DNA of 64,000 nucleotides from Pectobacterium parmentieri (GTDB lineage: Bacteria > Pseudomonadota > Gammaproteobacteria > Enterobacterales > Enterobacteriaceae): assembly GCF_001742145.1 (NCBI RefSeq), contig NZ_CP015749.1:2108001-2172000 (forward strand), read 5' to 3'. Below the pieces are notes generated by a model. The model worked only from the letters and a program-made list of their open reading frames with translations, ran no database searches and had not been told where the DNA came from. The position numbers and the translations under genes are program-made. Positions within the stretch are counted from its first letter, which is position 1. Each line of letters begins with the position of its first letter. This document shows, piece after piece, positions 1-11,699 of this stretch.

Positions 1-1067
<1,067 letters not shown>

Positions 1068-1068
<1 letters not shown>

Positions 1069-2438
1069 TGACTTCGCGCCTTGGACGCTGGCTCTCTTCT
1101 CTCGATTCATTTGAGAAGCGCATTGATGACACACCATCAGTGCGTCGTTACGGCCGCTTAACTCGGGCAACAGGTTTGGTGTTGGAAGCAACAGGGTTGC
1201 ATATGCCATTGGGCGCAACCTGCCTCATTGAACGGCAGAACGGTTCTCAGGTTGAAGAAATCGAAAGCGAGGTTGTCGGTTTCAACGGGCAAAAACTCTT
1301 TCTCATGCCGCTTGAAGAAGTTGAAGGCATTACTCCTGGGGCACGTGTTTACGCTCGTGTTGGCCAAGACAGTAGTAGCCAAGGAAAGCAATTACCCTTA
1401 GGCCCTGAATTATTGGGGCGAGTGCTGGATGGTAGCGCGAAACCGCTGGATGGTTTACCCGCACCGGATACAGGCTACCGCGCACCGTTGATTACGCCAC
1501 CATTCAACCCATTACAGAGAACACCAATCGAAAGTGTTCTAGATGTGGGAGTTCGAGCCATTAATGCCTTGCTCACGGTGGGTCGAGGACAGCGAATGGG
1601 CTTGTTTGCTGGTTCGGGGGTGGGTAAAAGTGTGTTATTGGGTATGATGGCGCGCTATACTCAGGCTGACGTCATTGTCGTTGGACTTATCGGCGAACGT
1701 GGCCGAGAAGTGAAAGATTTTATCGAGAACATCCTTGGCACAGAAGGACGAGCGCGTTCTGTCGTTATTGCCGCTCCCGCTGATGTCTCTCCATTATTAA
1801 GAATGCAGGGGGCAGCCTATGCCACGCGTATTGCTGAAGATTTTCGCGATCGCGGGCATCACGTTCTGCTGATCATGGACTCGCTCACGCGTTATGCCAT
1901 GGCACAGCGTGAAATTGCATTAGCTATTGGCGAACCGCCGGCAACCAAGGGTTATCCGCCTTCTGTGTTCGCAAAATTACCCGCGCTGGTAGAGCGCGCA
2001 GGTAATGGTATTCACGGAGGTGGCTCAGTCACCGCCTTCTATACTGTTCTGACGGAAGGTGACGATCAGCAGGATCCTATCGCCGACTCTGCTCGGGCTA
2101 TCTTGGACGGGCATATCGTGTTATCCCGCCAGTTGGCTGAGTCTGGTCATTATCCAGCTATTGATATTGAAGCATCAATTAGCCGTGCGATGACAGCACT
2201 GATTGATGAAGGTCACTATGCTTCTGTAAGGCAGTTTAAACAGTTATTATCCAGCTACCAACGTAACCGTGATTTAGTCAGTGTTGGAGCCTACGCTGCA
2301 GGCAGTGACCCTATGCTTGACAAGGCAATTCGGCTCTATCCTCACCTGGAAGCCTTCTTGCAGCAGGGAATGTTTGAACAAAGTAACTATGATGAATCCT
2401 GCCAGGCATTGCACACTATTTTCCCTCGTAACGAGTAG
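1068..2438 (+). CDS. fliI: Flagellum-specific ATPase FliI
   Basis: 456 residues, the normal family length. FliI is the F1-beta-like hexameric ATPase that unfolds and delivers substrates to the flagellar export gate. Walker A (GSGVGKS) lies near residues 182-188 and Walker B ([11 protein letters not shown]) near 266-276, followed by the conserved [14 protein letters not shown] stretch. Tandem ATGs lie at 1065 and 1068. The second gives the MTSRL start seen in relatives and a seven-base gap to GGGAG at 1056-1060. Either start overlaps the fliH stop, so the pair is coupled. Confidence 0.98.
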
Positions 2439-2446
2439 GAGAGCAG

Positions 2447-2893
2447 ATGAAAACCCAGTCACCGCTGGTTACACTACGCGAACTGGCGCAGAAAGACGTT
2501 GAGAAAGCGGCAGGCCAGTTAGGTCAGGTGCGTCAAGCACATCAACAAGCCGAACAGCAGCTCAATATGCTGTTAAACTATCTGGATGACTATCGTCAAA
2601 AATTGAACTCGACGATGTCCGCAGGTATGGCGAATAATAGTTGGCAAAATTATCAGCAGTTCATCCGAACGTTGGACGGTGCAATTGAGCAACACAGACA
2701 ACAACTCTCGCAGTGGACATCACGTTTAGATTTAGCAATGAAGAGTTGGCAAGAAAAACAGCAGCGATTGAACGCCTTTGAAAAACTGCAAGATCGTGAA
2801 CTGGTAAGGCAGCTTGCCAAAGAAAATAAAATAGAACAAAAACAAATGGATGAATTTGCCCAACGGGCCTCACAGAGGAAAACAGAATCATGA
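2447..2893 (+). CDS. fliJ: Flagellar export chaperone FliJ
   Basis: 148 residues, nearly all predicted as one long antiparallel coiled coil rich in Gln, Glu, Lys and Leu. FliJ fits into the centre of the FliI ring, resembling the gamma subunit of ATP synthase, and helps couple export to the proton motive force. It starts 8 bases after fliI with a GGAGAG ribosome site and overlaps fliK by four bases (ATGA), so fliI-J-K are read as a chain. The assignment rests on position, length and the coiled-coil profile. Confidence 0.93.
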   Translation: MKTQSPLVTLRELAQKDVEKAAGQLGQVRQAHQQAEQQLNMLLNYLDDYRQKLNSTMSAGMANNSWQNYQQFIRTLDGAIEQHRQQLSQWTSRLDLAMKSWQEKQQRLNAFEKLQDRELVRQLAKENKIEQKQMDEFAQRASQRKTES

Positions 2894-4182
2894 ATCTGTC
2901 CGCATTACCTATAGCTACCACTGCCAGTGATACGAGCAGTTCTTCTATTTCTTTGCTGACACAGGGTGAACTGCCAAAAGATTTTGTTGATCTGTTGAGA
3001 GCACGTATATCACAAGTAGCCGATACATCGAGTACAAAGACGCTCGATAAAGTGGACGAAGATGTTCTGCTAAACGCTTTAGGGAAAGATAGTGCTTCGC
3101 TCAGCCGCGATGATTTAAACGCCCTACTTTCTTCATTTAGTTCTCTGACTGGCGCAAGCGAGCAAAATCCAGAAATTACAGAACAGGCAAAGTTAAAAGG
3201 TCTGGATAAAAAAGACAGCGACAATACTGCAGACGACGTAACCACAATGCAGGCACTGCTTGCTATGTTGCAAACAGCGCCACTGCCGACGGCGCAAACA
3301 ACCGCCGCTAGTATCTCAACGACTGCCGGTAATACAACGGGCACGAATATTCCGGGGCTCATTGAGGCTAAACGCCAGAGTGGTTCTCCCGCATCTGCTG
3401 TACCAAGCAGTTCGAGTGAAAGCGCTAAAAACACACTGGCAAAACTGTTCGGCACAGCAATAATGCCGGATAACGGCGCTGATATATCACGCGATCTGCA
3501 ACATGTAACCAAGCAAGCCTCATCGACTGCGAACGAGTCTGCGGATGATGTTGCAAAATTTTCTCTGGCGACACCGCATTCCCTTGCTGGCGATCGCAAT
3601 GCGCTTGAGTCTGTTTCTGCCGTAGGCAACGGGGTGTCTCAAGCAACATCGCCAGTAGCCCAGGCGATGCACATTCAACCGGCAACAGTGGGGAGCACCG
3701 GCCCAGCACCTCAAGCAACAAGCGCACAACTGAATGCACCGTTTGGCTCACCACAGTGGCAAGACGCACTGGGCCAACAGATCGTTATGTTCAGCCGCAA
3801 TGGTCAGCAGACAGCAGAATTACGTTTGAACCCACAAGAATTGGGCGCTCTGCACATCAGTCTAAAAATCGATGATAACCAGGCGCAAATTCATTTGGTA
3901 TCAGCAAACAGCCAGGTTCGTTCAGCGTTGGAAGCTGCGCTACCACACTTACGTAATGCGATGGCTGAAAGCGGCATTAACCTTGGGCAAAGCAGTGTCG
4001 GTAGTGATTCATCAGCCTGGCAGCAGCAAATGGCTAATAATAACAATGATGGCAATAACCATGGTCCGTCTTACCAGCAACAATTTGATCATTCGTCAGA
4101 AAGTACGAATGAATCATTAAACGTTCCAGAACAGCTAAAAGCAATGGCATCATCAGTCAACGGCGTTGATATCTTTGCTTGA
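2890..4182 (+). CDS. fliK: Flagellar hook-length control protein FliK
   Basis: 430 residues. FliK measures hook length and, through its C-terminal domain, makes FlhB switch export from rod/hook to filament substrates. Residues 1-280 are Ser/Thr/Ala-rich and poorly structured, as expected for the molecular ruler. The C-terminal domain around 290-375 is well conserved ([37 protein letters not shown]). The tail is unusually Asn/Gln/Ser-rich. It is last in the fliHIJK chain; a 10-bp hairpin follows before fliL. Confidence 0.95.
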   Translation: MNLSALPIATTASDTSSSSISLLTQGELPKDFVDLLRARISQVADTSSTKTLDKVDEDVLLNALGKDSASLSRDDLNALLSSFSSLTGASEQNPEITEQAKLKGLDKKDSDNTADDVTTMQALLAMLQTAPLPTAQTTAASISTTAGNTTGTNIPGLIEAKRQSGSPASAVPSSSSESAKNTLAKLFGTAIMPDNGADISRDLQHVTKQASSTANESADDVAKFSLATPHSLAGDRNALESVSAVGNGVSQATSPVAQAMHIQPATVGSTGPAPQATSAQLNAPFGSPQWQDALGQQIVMFSRNGQQTAELRLNPQELGALHISLKIDDNQAQIHLVSANSQVRSALEAALPHLRNAMAESGINLGQSSVGSDSSAWQQQMANNNNDGNNHGPSYQQQFDHSSESTNESLNVPEQLKAMASSVNGVDIFA

Positions 4183-4216
4183 AAGTGAAGTAAACGAATA
4201 AGTTAGCACGGTTTTC

Positions 4217-4254
4217 CCTGCCTATTCTCTGTATTGAAGATTGCAATAGGCAGG
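4217..4254 (+). terminator. Hairpin between fliK and fliL
   Basis: Perfect 10-bp inverted repeat (CCTGCCTATT / AATAGGCAGG) with an 18-base loop in the 155-bp gap between fliK and fliL. No T-run follows, so it is either a factor-dependent or attenuating terminator, or an RNA-stability element separating the fliHIJK and fliLMNOPQR units. I see no clear sigma-28 promoter in the gap. Confidence 0.5.
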
Positions 4255-4337
4255 ATAATCATCGACATTACGCATTTATTTATTGTTAATTTCATCCTGC
4301 AATAAATATCGATAAGTAACGGGAACTATCTTTGGCT

Positions 4338-4817
4338 ATGTCTGATATGCAAGTTCGACCAGGACGTAAACGGTCTGTTTGGCTAATACTACTGATTATC
4401 GTTGCCCTCGCTTCGACTGCTGCTGCGGGCACCGCTTGGTGGCTATTAAGTCAGAAAAATGCGGCAACGGCTGAGCAGGAAGCACCGCCACCGCCAGAGC
4501 CTGTTTTCATGCCACTGGATACTTTTACCGTTAATCTCGTCAATGCAGATAATGATCCTGACCGTGTGTTATATGTTGGATTCACGCTACGTTTGCCAGA
4601 TGAGGCAACGCGCACGCGATTTACGAACTACCTGCCTGAAGTTCGCAGCAGACTGTTATTATTACTTTCTCGTCAGGACGCCATCGCGCTTGCCAATGAG
4701 CAGGGTAAACAGAAGCTGATAGAGCAAATTAAGCAAGTGCTAAGCCCGCCATTAGTTCCTGGTCAACCTAACCAGGTCGTTACTGATGTTCTGTTCACGG
4801 CCTTTATACTGCGGTAA
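4338..4817 (+). CDS. fliL: Flagellar basal body-associated protein FliL
   Basis: 159 residues. FliL is a single-pass inner-membrane protein around the stator that supports MotAB function and swarming. A short basic N-terminus (PGRKRS) precedes one transmembrane helix near residues 13-35, then a Pro-rich linker and the periplasmic domain. ATG 4338 gives the usual MSD start, but the nearest ribosome-site-like GGGA (4321-4324) is better spaced for the in-frame TTG at 4332, which would add two residues. It opens the fliLMNOPQR run and stops five bases before fliM. Confidence 0.95.
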   Translation: MSDMQVRPGRKRSVWLILLIIVALASTAAAGTAWWLLSQKNAATAEQEAPPPPEPVFMPLDTFTVNLVNADNDPDRVLYVGFTLRLPDEATRTRFTNYLPEVRSRLLLLLSRQDAIALANEQGKQKLIEQIKQVLSPPLVPGQPNQVVTDVLFTAFILR

Positions 4818-4822
4818 CCATT

Positions 4823-5836
4823 ATGGGCGATAGCATTCTTTCACAAGCAGAAATTGATGCATTATTAAATGGCGACAGCGGCGATAGTGACGCTGACGCA
4901 AGTGCGTTGTCAAAAACGGATGGGGATGTCAAACCCTATGATCCGAATACTCAACGGCGCGTTATCCGTGAGCGTTTACAGGCATTAGAAATCATTAATG
5001 AACGTTTCGCACGCCAGTTCCGCATGGCGCTGTTTAACCTGTTGCGCCGTAGCCCGGATATCACCGTGGGTGGGATCAAGATCCAGCCTTATCACGAGTT
5101 TGCCAGGAACCTTCCGGTCCCGACAAACCTGAACTTGATTCACTTAAAGCCACTACGTGGCACTGCGCTATTCGTATTTTCGCCAAGTTTGGTGTTTATC
5201 GCCGTAGATAACCTCTTCGGCGGTGATGGCCGTTTTCCGACAAAGGTCGAAGGCCGCGAGTTTACTCATACTGAGCAGCGCGTGGTCAAGCGAATGTTAC
5301 GCTTGGCTCTTGAGGCCTACGGTGAAGCTTGGAATGCGATTTACAAACTTGATATCGAATACGTACGTTCAGAAATGCAGGTCAAGTTTACCAATATTAC
5401 AACGTCTCCTAATGATATTGTCGTAACTACACCGTTTCATGTTGAAATCGGTTCATTAACTGGCGAATTTAATATCTGTATTCCTTTTTCAATGATTGAG
5501 CCGCTGCGCGAGCTACTCGCAAATCCGCCATTGGAAAATTCACGTCAGGAAGATCAGAGCTGGCGAGATACCTTAGCTAAACAGGTACAACATTCCGAAC
5601 TGGAATTAGTCGCAAATTTTGTTGATATCCCGCTGAGGCTGTCCAAAATTCTTAAGTTACAACCCGGCGATGTGTTACCGATCGACAAACCTGAAAAAAT
5701 CGTTGCCCATGTTGACGGCGTGCCAGTACTGACCAGCCAATATGGTACGTTGAACGGGCAATATGCTCTACGTGTTGAACATTTGATTAACCCTATATTG
5801 AATTCTCTGGATAACGAGGAACAGCCCCATGAGTGA
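4823..5836 (+). CDS. fliM: Flagellar motor switch protein FliM
   Basis: 337 residues. FliM is the C-ring subunit that binds phosphorylated CheY and sets rotation direction. The N-terminal CheY-binding peptide is clear (ILSQAEIDALLNG, residues 4-16), followed by a flexible acidic linker, the CheC-like middle domain and the C-terminal SPOA domain that pairs with FliN. Length and all three regions are normal. It overlaps fliN by eight bases. Confidence 0.98.
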   Translation: MGDSILSQAEIDALLNGDSGDSDADASALSKTDGDVKPYDPNTQRRVIRERLQALEIINERFARQFRMALFNLLRRSPDITVGGIKIQPYHEFARNLPVPTNLNLIHLKPLRGTALFVFSPSLVFIAVDNLFGGDGRFPTKVEGREFTHTEQRVVKRMLRLALEAYGEAWNAIYKLDIEYVRSEMQVKFTNITTSPNDIVVTTPFHVEIGSLTGEFNICIPFSMIEPLRELLANPPLENSRQEDQSWRDTLAKQVQHSELELVANFVDIPLRLSKILKLQPGDVLPIDKPEKIVAHVDGVPVLTSQYGTLNGQYALRVEHLINPILNSLDNEEQPHE

Positions 5837-6242
5837 CACCAAGAAACCGTCCGACGACAAGGAATCAGTGGACGATCTGTGGGCTGATGCATTTAACGAG
5901 CAGCAGGCTGCAGAAAAACCGGCCGCGACAACGGAAGGTATTTTTAAATCGCTAGACGGTCATGATCCGCTGGGTGCTCTACAAGATATCGATCTGATAT
6001 TGGACATTCCGGTCAAACTCACTGTAGAGCTCGGCAGGACCAAAATGACGATAAAAGAGCTCCTACGTCTAACCCAGGGCTCTGTTGTTGCACTTGATGG
6101 CTTAGCGGGTGAACCACTGGATATCCTGATCAATGGCTATTTGATCGCTCAGGGTGAAGTCGTCGTCGTCTCTGACAAATATGGTGTCCGTATTACCGAT
6201 ATCATGACGCCTTCCGAACGTATGCGCCGCCTGAGTCGTTAA
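5829..6242 (+). CDS. fliN: Flagellar motor switch protein FliN
   Basis: 137 residues. FliN is the C-ring base protein and docks FliH/FliI. The N-terminal 55 residues are acidic and variable; the C-terminal SPOA domain is standard (DIPVKLTVELGRTKMTIKELL, then the KYGVRITDI ending). It starts inside fliM and its stop overlaps the fliO start by one base, consistent with one tightly coupled operon. Confidence 0.97.
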   Translation: MSDTKKPSDDKESVDDLWADAFNEQQAAEKPAATTEGIFKSLDGHDPLGALQDIDLILDIPVKLTVELGRTKMTIKELLRLTQGSVVALDGLAGEPLDILINGYLIAQGEVVVVSDKYGVRITDIMTPSERMRRLSR

Positions 6243-6664
6243 TGGCAACAGCTTCGGTATCATCTCCTACTTCAGTAGCAAGCCAGCAGTCGACTCTTGC
6301 TACCGAACCACCACTTACTGGCAGCATGCTACTGACACAGGTTGGTAGCGTGCTGGCCGGTATTTTGTTATTTATTTTATTGATTGCCTGGCTTGCCCGT
6401 AAACTCGGTTTTGTGCCGCAAGCTAAGCAAAACAAGTTGCTAAAAGTCGTATCCAGTTGCCCTATTGGGCAACGTGAGCGTGTAGTTATTGTCGAAGTTG
6501 ATAATACCTGGCTGGTGTTAGGTGTTACGGCTCAGCAAATCACACCACTGCATACACTCCCAGTACAACCAATCAATGACAGTTCATCCGCAGGCGATAG
6601 CACGCCGGTAGATTTCAACCAACTGTTAAAGAAAATTTTAAAGCGTCCGGAAAAATCGGAATGA
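6242..6664 (+). CDS. fliO: Flagellar export scaffold protein FliO
   Basis: 140 residues. FliO is a small membrane protein that helps assemble FliP rings for the flagellar export gate. One transmembrane helix is visible near residues 31-50 ([20 protein letters not shown]). A small cytoplasmic domain follows that resembles other FliO proteins ([20 protein letters not shown]). The N-terminal 25 residues are Ser/Thr-rich. It overlaps fliP by four bases. Confidence 0.94.
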   Translation: MATASVSSPTSVASQQSTLATEPPLTGSMLLTQVGSVLAGILLFILLIAWLARKLGFVPQAKQNKLLKVVSSCPIGQRERVVIVEVDNTWLVLGVTAQQITPLHTLPVQPINDSSSAGDSTPVDFNQLLKKILKRPEKSE

Positions 6665-7437
6665 GTGCTTTGCCTAAATATTTTCGTATCACTACTTTGC
6701 TTCGTGCATTGCGCTACAGTTTAGCCATCAGTTTATTGTTCATGGCGCCATCGGTATGGGCACAACTTCCTGGAATTGTGACTCAACCATTACCTAATGG
6801 CGGACAAAGTTGGACGTTACCAGTACAGACGTTGGTTTTCCTCACGTCATTAACGTTTATCCCTGCCGCATTGCTGATGATGACCAGTTTCACCCGAATC
6901 ATCATCGTACTAAGTTTGTTACGTAATGCCTTGGGGACACCCACTGCGCCACCAAACCAAGTGTTGTTGGGATTGACGCTGTTCCTGACATTTTTTGTCA
7001 TGTCGCCAGTATTAAACCGCGTTTATGAAGAAGCCTACCTTCCATTCAGTCAGGATCAAATCAGTATGGAAGTCGCCATTGAACGCGGCGCGGAGCCAGT
7101 GCGTGAGTTCATGCTGCGGCAGACGCGGGAAACCGATCTAGCACTGTTTACCAGACTGGCAGAAATTCCAGAGATTCAGGGGCCTGAAGCAGTACCTATG
7201 CGCGTGCTTCTCCCCGCATTTGTAACAAGTGAGTTAAAAACAGCTTTCCAGATTGGCTTCACTGTCTTTATTCCTTTTCTTATCATCGACCTCGTTGTTG
7301 CCAGTGTACTGATGGCTCTGGGGATGATGATGGTTCCTCCGGCAACTATTTCTTTGCCTTTTAAACTCATGCTTTTCGTATTAGTCGATGGTTGGCAACT
7401 GCTACTCGGTTCATTAGCACAAAGTTTTTATAGTTAG
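6661..7437 (+). CDS. fliP: Flagellar export gate protein FliP
   Basis: 258 residues. FliP forms the core of the export gate with FliQ and FliR. A cleavable signal sequence ending near VWA-QLPG (residues 31-35) is typical. The conserved [19 protein letters not shown] stretch and the C-terminal helices ([20 protein letters not shown]) are present. It starts inside fliO with ATGA overlap and lies 12 bases before fliQ. Confidence 0.98.
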   Translation: MSALPKYFRITTLLRALRYSLAISLLFMAPSVWAQLPGIVTQPLPNGGQSWTLPVQTLVFLTSLTFIPAALLMMTSFTRIIIVLSLLRNALGTPTAPPNQVLLGLTLFLTFFVMSPVLNRVYEEAYLPFSQDQISMEVAIERGAEPVREFMLRQTRETDLALFTRLAEIPEIQGPEAVPMRVLLPAFVTSELKTAFQIGFTVFIPFLIIDLVVASVLMALGMMMVPPATISLPFKLMLFVLVDGWQLLLGSLAQSFYS

Positions 7438-7449
7438 AGGAATGCGACT

Positions 7450-7719
7450 ATGACACCAGAATCGGTGATGGCACTGGGCTATGAAGCAATGAAAGTCGCA
7501 TTGGCACTAGCGGCACCTCCCCTGCTGGCAGCACTGCTCAGCGGGTTGACTATTAGCCTTTTGCAGGCGGCCACCCAAATAAACGAAATGACATTATCGT
7601 TTATCCCTAAAATTCTAACCGTATTCTTCACCTTAGTGATCGCAGGGCCTTGGATGTTAAACCTCATGCTGGACTATATGCGTACGCTATTCGGCCAGTT
7701 ACCTAATATTATTGGGTAA
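7450..7719 (+). CDS. fliQ: Flagellar export gate protein FliQ
   Basis: 89 residues, two transmembrane helices (roughly 17-37 and 55-75). FliQ wraps the FliP/FliR gate as four subunits. The conserved [17 protein letters not shown] loop is present. The ribosome site GAGGA lies eight bases before ATG 7450. fliR follows after two bases. Confidence 0.98.
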   Translation: MTPESVMALGYEAMKVALALAAPPLLAALLSGLTISLLQAATQINEMTLSFIPKILTVFFTLVIAGPWMLNLMLDYMRTLFGQLPNIIG

Positions 7720-7721
7720 AC

Positions 7722-8507
7722 ATGCTGACGTTTAACAGTTGGGACATGGCGAATTGGGTTAGCCAGTTTTTCTGGCCTTTTGTCAGAATTCTCGCACTGA
7801 TCAGTACTGCGCCTGTTTTTAACGAAAGAGCGATCGGTAACCGAGTGAAGATAGGCTTGGGAGTGCTGATTACCCTGCTCGTTGCGCCCTATTTACCGCT
7901 CAATACAACACCTATTTTTTCTGTCGCAGGCGTGTGGCTGCTAATACAGCAAATTCTCATCGGGATAACACTCGGCTTGTCAATGCAGTTGGCATTTGCC
8001 GCTATTCGCCATGCAGGTGAACTCATTGGTCTACAGATGGGCCTAGCCTTTGCGACTTTCTTTGATCCGACTGGCGGTCCAAATATGCCAGTAATAGCGC
8101 GTTTCCTGAATATTCTCGCCATATTACTGTTCTTAACCTTTGATGGGCACCTCTGGTTGATCTCGCTATTGGCAGATAGCTTCCATACCCTACCCATCAG
8201 TACCAGTCCAATTAATAGCCATGCATTCCTTGCGCTTGCGCGCGCCGGCGGATTGATTTTTATTAACGGATTGATGCTGGCGCTGCCCATCATAACTCTG
8301 TTGCTGACTATTAACCTGGCGTTAGGCATGCTCAACCGTATGGCACCTCAACTATCAATATTTGTTGTTGGCTTCCCAATCACCCTTACCGTCGGGATCA
8401 TGACATTAGGTTTATTACTCCCGCTAATTCCGCCATTCGCAGAACATTTATTCAGTGAGGTATTTGATTTACTTGCTGATATTCTTAGCCAATTATCAAG
8501 TTCCTAA
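7722..8507 (+). CDS. fliR: Flagellar export gate protein FliR
   Basis: 261 residues with about six hydrophobic helices. FliR completes the FliPQR export gate and contacts FlhB. Conserved features include the [15 protein letters not shown] segment near residue 27 and the [12 protein letters not shown] segment near residue 104. It is the last gene of the plus-strand fliL-R run and faces the convergent flgL. Confidence 0.97.
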   Translation: MLTFNSWDMANWVSQFFWPFVRILALISTAPVFNERAIGNRVKIGLGVLITLLVAPYLPLNTTPIFSVAGVWLLIQQILIGITLGLSMQLAFAAIRHAGELIGLQMGLAFATFFDPTGGPNMPVIARFLNILAILLFLTFDGHLWLISLLADSFHTLPISTSPINSHAFLALARAGGLIFINGLMLALPIITLLLTINLALGMLNRMAPQLSIFVVGFPITLTVGIMTLGLLLPLIPPFAEHLFSEVFDLLADILSQLSSS

Positions 8508-8912
8508 TAGTAAGGCAAGTTCAACAAATAACTACTCATCGAGCATGAACTTGAAGTAGAGATTGATGGCCACAAAATCATTCCACTCGACGCTACCTTG
8601 TAACATCAATGACATACCTACCGTTTCGCATATCAATTCTGATACGCCCCTTCTTTACATGTGATTTATCACGATCACCGTTTTTATCGTCATGTGATGA
8701 ATGGTATGCCAGATCTTAGTAGATGGGGTGAGGAAGAAATACATACGAACAGTATATGTATAAAAGAGAATATAGAGGATAACTCGGCGTGATCGGGAAT
8801 AAAAAACGGCATGTCACCATTCAGTATAATGAAAAAGTAACATGCCTAAAAAATACGCCCGGTTTAAGCGTATCCAAATTTGAATGCAAAAAATATCACT
8901 CAGCTTCCCCCA
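8508..8912. other. Intergenic region between convergent fliR and flgL
   Basis: 405 bases between two convergent operons. At 8532-8603 a short plus-strand frame reads LLIEHELEVEIDGHKIIPLDATL and then stops. It has protein-like composition but no start codon, so it may be the tail of a lost gene. The flgL-side terminator lies at about 8801-8846. A 97-codon plus-strand frame starting at 8789 runs into the flgL 3' end antisense and is not supported. Nothing else is recognised. Confidence 0.5.
8801..8846 (-). terminator. Probable terminator of the flgKL transcript
   Basis: Read on the minus strand, arms GGCATGT and ACATGCC enclose 25 bases that can pair further inside (CATT/AATG), and the second arm is followed by GTTTTTTA. 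It lies about 65 bases past the flgL stop. The stem is only 7 bp, so this is a moderate call. Confidence 0.5.
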
Positions 8913-9869
8913 TTAACGGTTCGTCTGAAACAATGACATGCCCTGCATACTCTGAAACGCGGTATAAGATGCCTGCAAAGAATCCCGTTGCATCATATAA
9001 GATGAAATTGCTGCGACCCAATTGGTATCCTCCAATGCTGACAACGTTGATCGGTTGGCCACATCACGATCTTTACCAATGAAGTCTAGATTATCGATCT
9101 CGTTAAGTTGGATACCCAACTCCGAGCGGACAGCAGAAAAATTATTTATAGCATTGTTTAAACCACGATTGGCCGTTGCCAATTTGGCCTCAACATCAGC
9201 TTTTGTTGCATCATCGGCACCGGCAAGCGGTGTTTCGAGTGCTTTAATTGCGATATCCAGCGTTTCAAATAAATCAGACTGAATACTACCATCTGGCTCT
9301 TTTTTCGCATCGCCAGTTGCACCATTGAACACCGCAGAACCAATATGGCTAATATTCATATCTCGGGCCGCATCTACGCGCTGTGAGATAGCCTGGTTTC
9401 CACCTACATATTTAACGCCAGTTGCATCTTCAGTAAAGGGAACCTTATCAGTCTGATAACCAGCAAAGATATAATTACCATTACCATCGGTACTGTTCGC
9501 CAAATTCAACAATTCAGCCTTCATTCCGCGCAGCGCAATCGCATTTGATTTTCGATCATCGTCGCTCCTGATACCGCCACCGTTAATAACTTCCGTCAAT
9601 GCGCTGGTAATGGTAGTAATACTTTTATCCAAGATTGAATCTTCTAATGACATACTTTGCTTAGCAAAAGTTCTCGCCAACGTGTATTGTCCATTCTCTG
9701 ACTGAGCCTGACCAAGCATAATCACATTCGCTGCGGCTATTGGATCATCCGATGGGTTCACGACACGTTTACCGGTTGACAACTGCTCACCCGTTTTTTG
9801 CCATGTAGCCAGACCATTGGTAACGCCTTGCATATTTTGCTGGTATATCATGCTGGTACTTAAGCGCAT
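8913..9869 (-). CDS. flgL: Hook-filament junction protein FlgL (HAP3)
   Basis: 318 residues, normal length. FlgL joins the hook-associated FlgK to flagellin and is exported through the flagellar apparatus with chaperone FlgN. The flagellin-like N-terminal helix (MRLSTSMIYQQNMQGV, then LSTGKRVVNPSDDPIAA) and the matching C-terminal coiled-coil helix are intact. It lies 34 bases after flgK. The shared class 3 promoter is probably the one in front of flgK at 11664-11690. Confidence 0.97.
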   Translation of the reverse strand: MRLSTSMIYQQNMQGVTNGLATWQKTGEQLSTGKRVVNPSDDPIAAANVIMLGQAQSENGQYTLARTFAKQSMSLEDSILDKSITTITSALTEVINGGGIRSDDDRKSNAIALRGMKAELLNLANSTDGNGNYIFAGYQTDKVPFTEDATGVKYVGGNQAISQRVDAARDMNISHIGSAVFNGATGDAKKEPDGSIQSDLFETLDIAIKALETPLAGADDATKADVEAKLATANRGLNNAINNFSAVRSELGIQLNEIDNLDFIGKDRDVANRSTLSALEDTNWVAAISSYMMQRDSLQASYTAFQSMQGMSLFQTNR

Positions 9870-9903
9870 GGTATCAATTCCTCTTTATCAAATGGTCAGT
9901 AGA

Positions 9904-11574
9904 TTAGCCACGAGCCGCTAAAAGCGCATCAAATATGGATTGTGCTGTTTTGATGACCTGAGCATTTGCCATGTAGTATTGCTGATAACGCATCAGATCG
10001 CCGTATTCTTCATCCAGATTTACACCAGATACAGACTGCTGTTCTGCCGTTAGTTGCTTAACAACGTTTTGCTGCGATATGTTATTTATCTTCAGCGTGC
10101 TGGTCTGGTTGCCAATCGAGCCTGCTAGCCCTGCATATGCGCCGGAAATACTAGCTTTATTACCTACAATTTTTTCATTTTGCAACGCAAGTAACGCTTT
10201 GGCATTGGTGTTATCACTCACACCACCAAAAGGAATGGAATTACCATCTGCATCAAAAGCAGCGGCTGCCGCGATTTTATTAGAATCGGAAATAGCCACT
10301 TTCATATCAATAATGACATCATTTACTGGCTTAAGTAGGAAACTGTCATTCGTTGCGGGAGCCCCCGTCATGACCACCTTGATGCCATCAAAATTCAGGC
10401 TGTTATCAGAAGTATCGACCGTTGCTGTAAATTTCGAGTTGTCAGACAAACGGGTAACCTGCCAGTTACTACCATCATACTTAACCGTATAATTCGTTGC
10501 CTGCACGTCTTTGGTATCAGTATAAGATGGCGTTAGTACCGCATTGCCACCATTTTTTGAATCATTCAGAACAACAGATTTTCCAAATGAGAAGAAATCA
10601 CCACCTTTGACACCATCACGGTCATAACCTTCCTGATGTTGAGCATTAAACGCATCAGCAAATGCCAGTGCTAACTGCCCTAACTGATTACGAGTCCCAT
10701 CAAGCGTCTCCGAACGGAAAGAGATCAATCCACCTAATGAACCGCCAGTTAATGAGCCCTCATTCAACGTAACGACATCATCTGTTTGGTCTTTATAACC
10801 AATCGTAAGACGGGTCGGATCGTTGCTCGAACTTATTGCAACCAATTGGTTGCTAGTTCCAGCCTGAACCAGACTCGTGCCATTCTTCAATGCAACGTTA
10901 TAAACCGTTCCATCCTGAACAACGACATCAACACCCACTAATTTATTCAGTTGGTTGACCAAAACATCGCGTTGATCAAGCAAATCATTAGGCATGGTGC
11001 CACTATTTGCTCCCATTAGCTTCGTGATTTCGTTATTTAACGATGCGATCTGATCGGTATACGTATTAATCTGGCCAACAGTGCTTTGAATTTGTGTATT
11101 CAGACCACTATCCATGTCGCGCAAATATTTATCCGTGACTTTAAATTGGTTTACCAGCCCTTCGGCTTTACCCAGTACAGTTTGGCGAGTAGCGGAATCG
11201 CCCGAATTGCTGGTGAGGTTTTGCAGGTTCGAAAAGAAGCCCTGTATCGTTGATGAAAGGCTGGTGGTACTACTGGCCAGCAGATTATCAATCTTAGATA
11301 TCTGCTCGTAGTAGGTAGAAACTGAACTACTTGTCGTTTGCGCAGAGCGCAACTGGTTGCTGATAAACTCATTATATTGGCGATCAACGCTAACAACATT
11401 AACACCGTTGCCTATATATCCAGCCGATGTGCTGCTACTAATCGCTTGTTCAATTATCGTATTTTGCCGACTATATCCAATAACAGCCTGGTTACTAATG
11501 TTGTTACTCACGGTGCTCAGCGCAACCTGAGCACCTTTTAAGCCGCTCATCGCGGTGTTGATTAAATTGGACAT
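9904..11574 (-). CDS. flgK: Flagellar hook-associated protein FlgK (HAP1)
   Basis: 556 residues. FlgK forms the first ring between hook and filament. The N-terminus has the rod/hook/HAP signature (NTAMSGLKGAQVALSTVSNN and the following SNQAVIGYSRQ), and the C-terminus has the family helix (LMRYQQYYMANAQVIKTAQ). The central 200 residues are the variable surface domain. A 125-base gap separates it from flgJ and carries a sigma-28 promoter, so flgKL can be made as a late transcript apart from flgB-J. Confidence 0.97.
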   Translation of the reverse strand: MSNLINTAMSGLKGAQVALSTVSNNISNQAVIGYSRQNTIIEQAISSSTSAGYIGNGVNVVSVDRQYNEFISNQLRSAQTTSSSVSTYYEQISKIDNLLASSTTSLSSTIQGFFSNLQNLTSNSGDSATRQTVLGKAEGLVNQFKVTDKYLRDMDSGLNTQIQSTVGQINTYTDQIASLNNEITKLMGANSGTMPNDLLDQRDVLVNQLNKLVGVDVVVQDGTVYNVALKNGTSLVQAGTSNQLVAISSSNDPTRLTIGYKDQTDDVVTLNEGSLTGGSLGGLISFRSETLDGTRNQLGQLALAFADAFNAQHQEGYDRDGVKGGDFFSFGKSVVLNDSKNGGNAVLTPSYTDTKDVQATNYTVKYDGSNWQVTRLSDNSKFTATVDTSDNSLNFDGIKVVMTGAPATNDSFLLKPVNDVIIDMKVAISDSNKIAAAAAFDADGNSIPFGGVSDNTNAKALLALQNEKIVGNKASISGAYAGLAGSIGNQTSTLKINNISQQNVVKQLTAEQQSVSGVNLDEEYGDLMRYQQYYMANAQVIKTAQSIFDALLAARG

Positions 11575-11663
11575 AGGGTGTTGTTCCTTTTACACAGGCT
11601 CTCTCGCCTTGCGCAGTTAACTAAATGCTGAAAGCAGCAAATCTGCTACATAAGTTAATTACT

Positions 11664-11690
11664 TTATCGGTCAGGAAGCACAAATCTTGA
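11664..11690 (-). promoter_or_regulatory. Sigma-28 (FliA) promoter of flgKL
   Basis: On the minus strand: TCAAGATT, 11 bases, ACCGATAA. The FliA consensus is TAAAGTTT-N11-GCCGATAA; the -10 matches 7 of 8 positions and the spacing is exact. It lies about 90 bases before the flgK start codon. Confidence 0.8.
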
Positions 11691-11699
11691 ATAAAAAAA

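Noticed and set aside
2661..3629. 322-codon minus-strand frame opposite fliJ and fliK
   Set aside because: Shadow of the low-complexity Ser/Ala/Thr-rich fliK; Val/Ser/Ala-rich with no domain, and fliK is clearly the real gene.
4283..4317. Sigma-28 promoter before fliL
   Set aside because: An ATCGATAA sequence resembles the -10, but no TAAA-type -35 lies 11 bases upstream.
8789..9082. 97-codon plus-strand frame overlapping the flgL 3' end
   Set aside because: Most of it is antisense to flgL, no family features, and the start lies inside the flgL-side terminator region.
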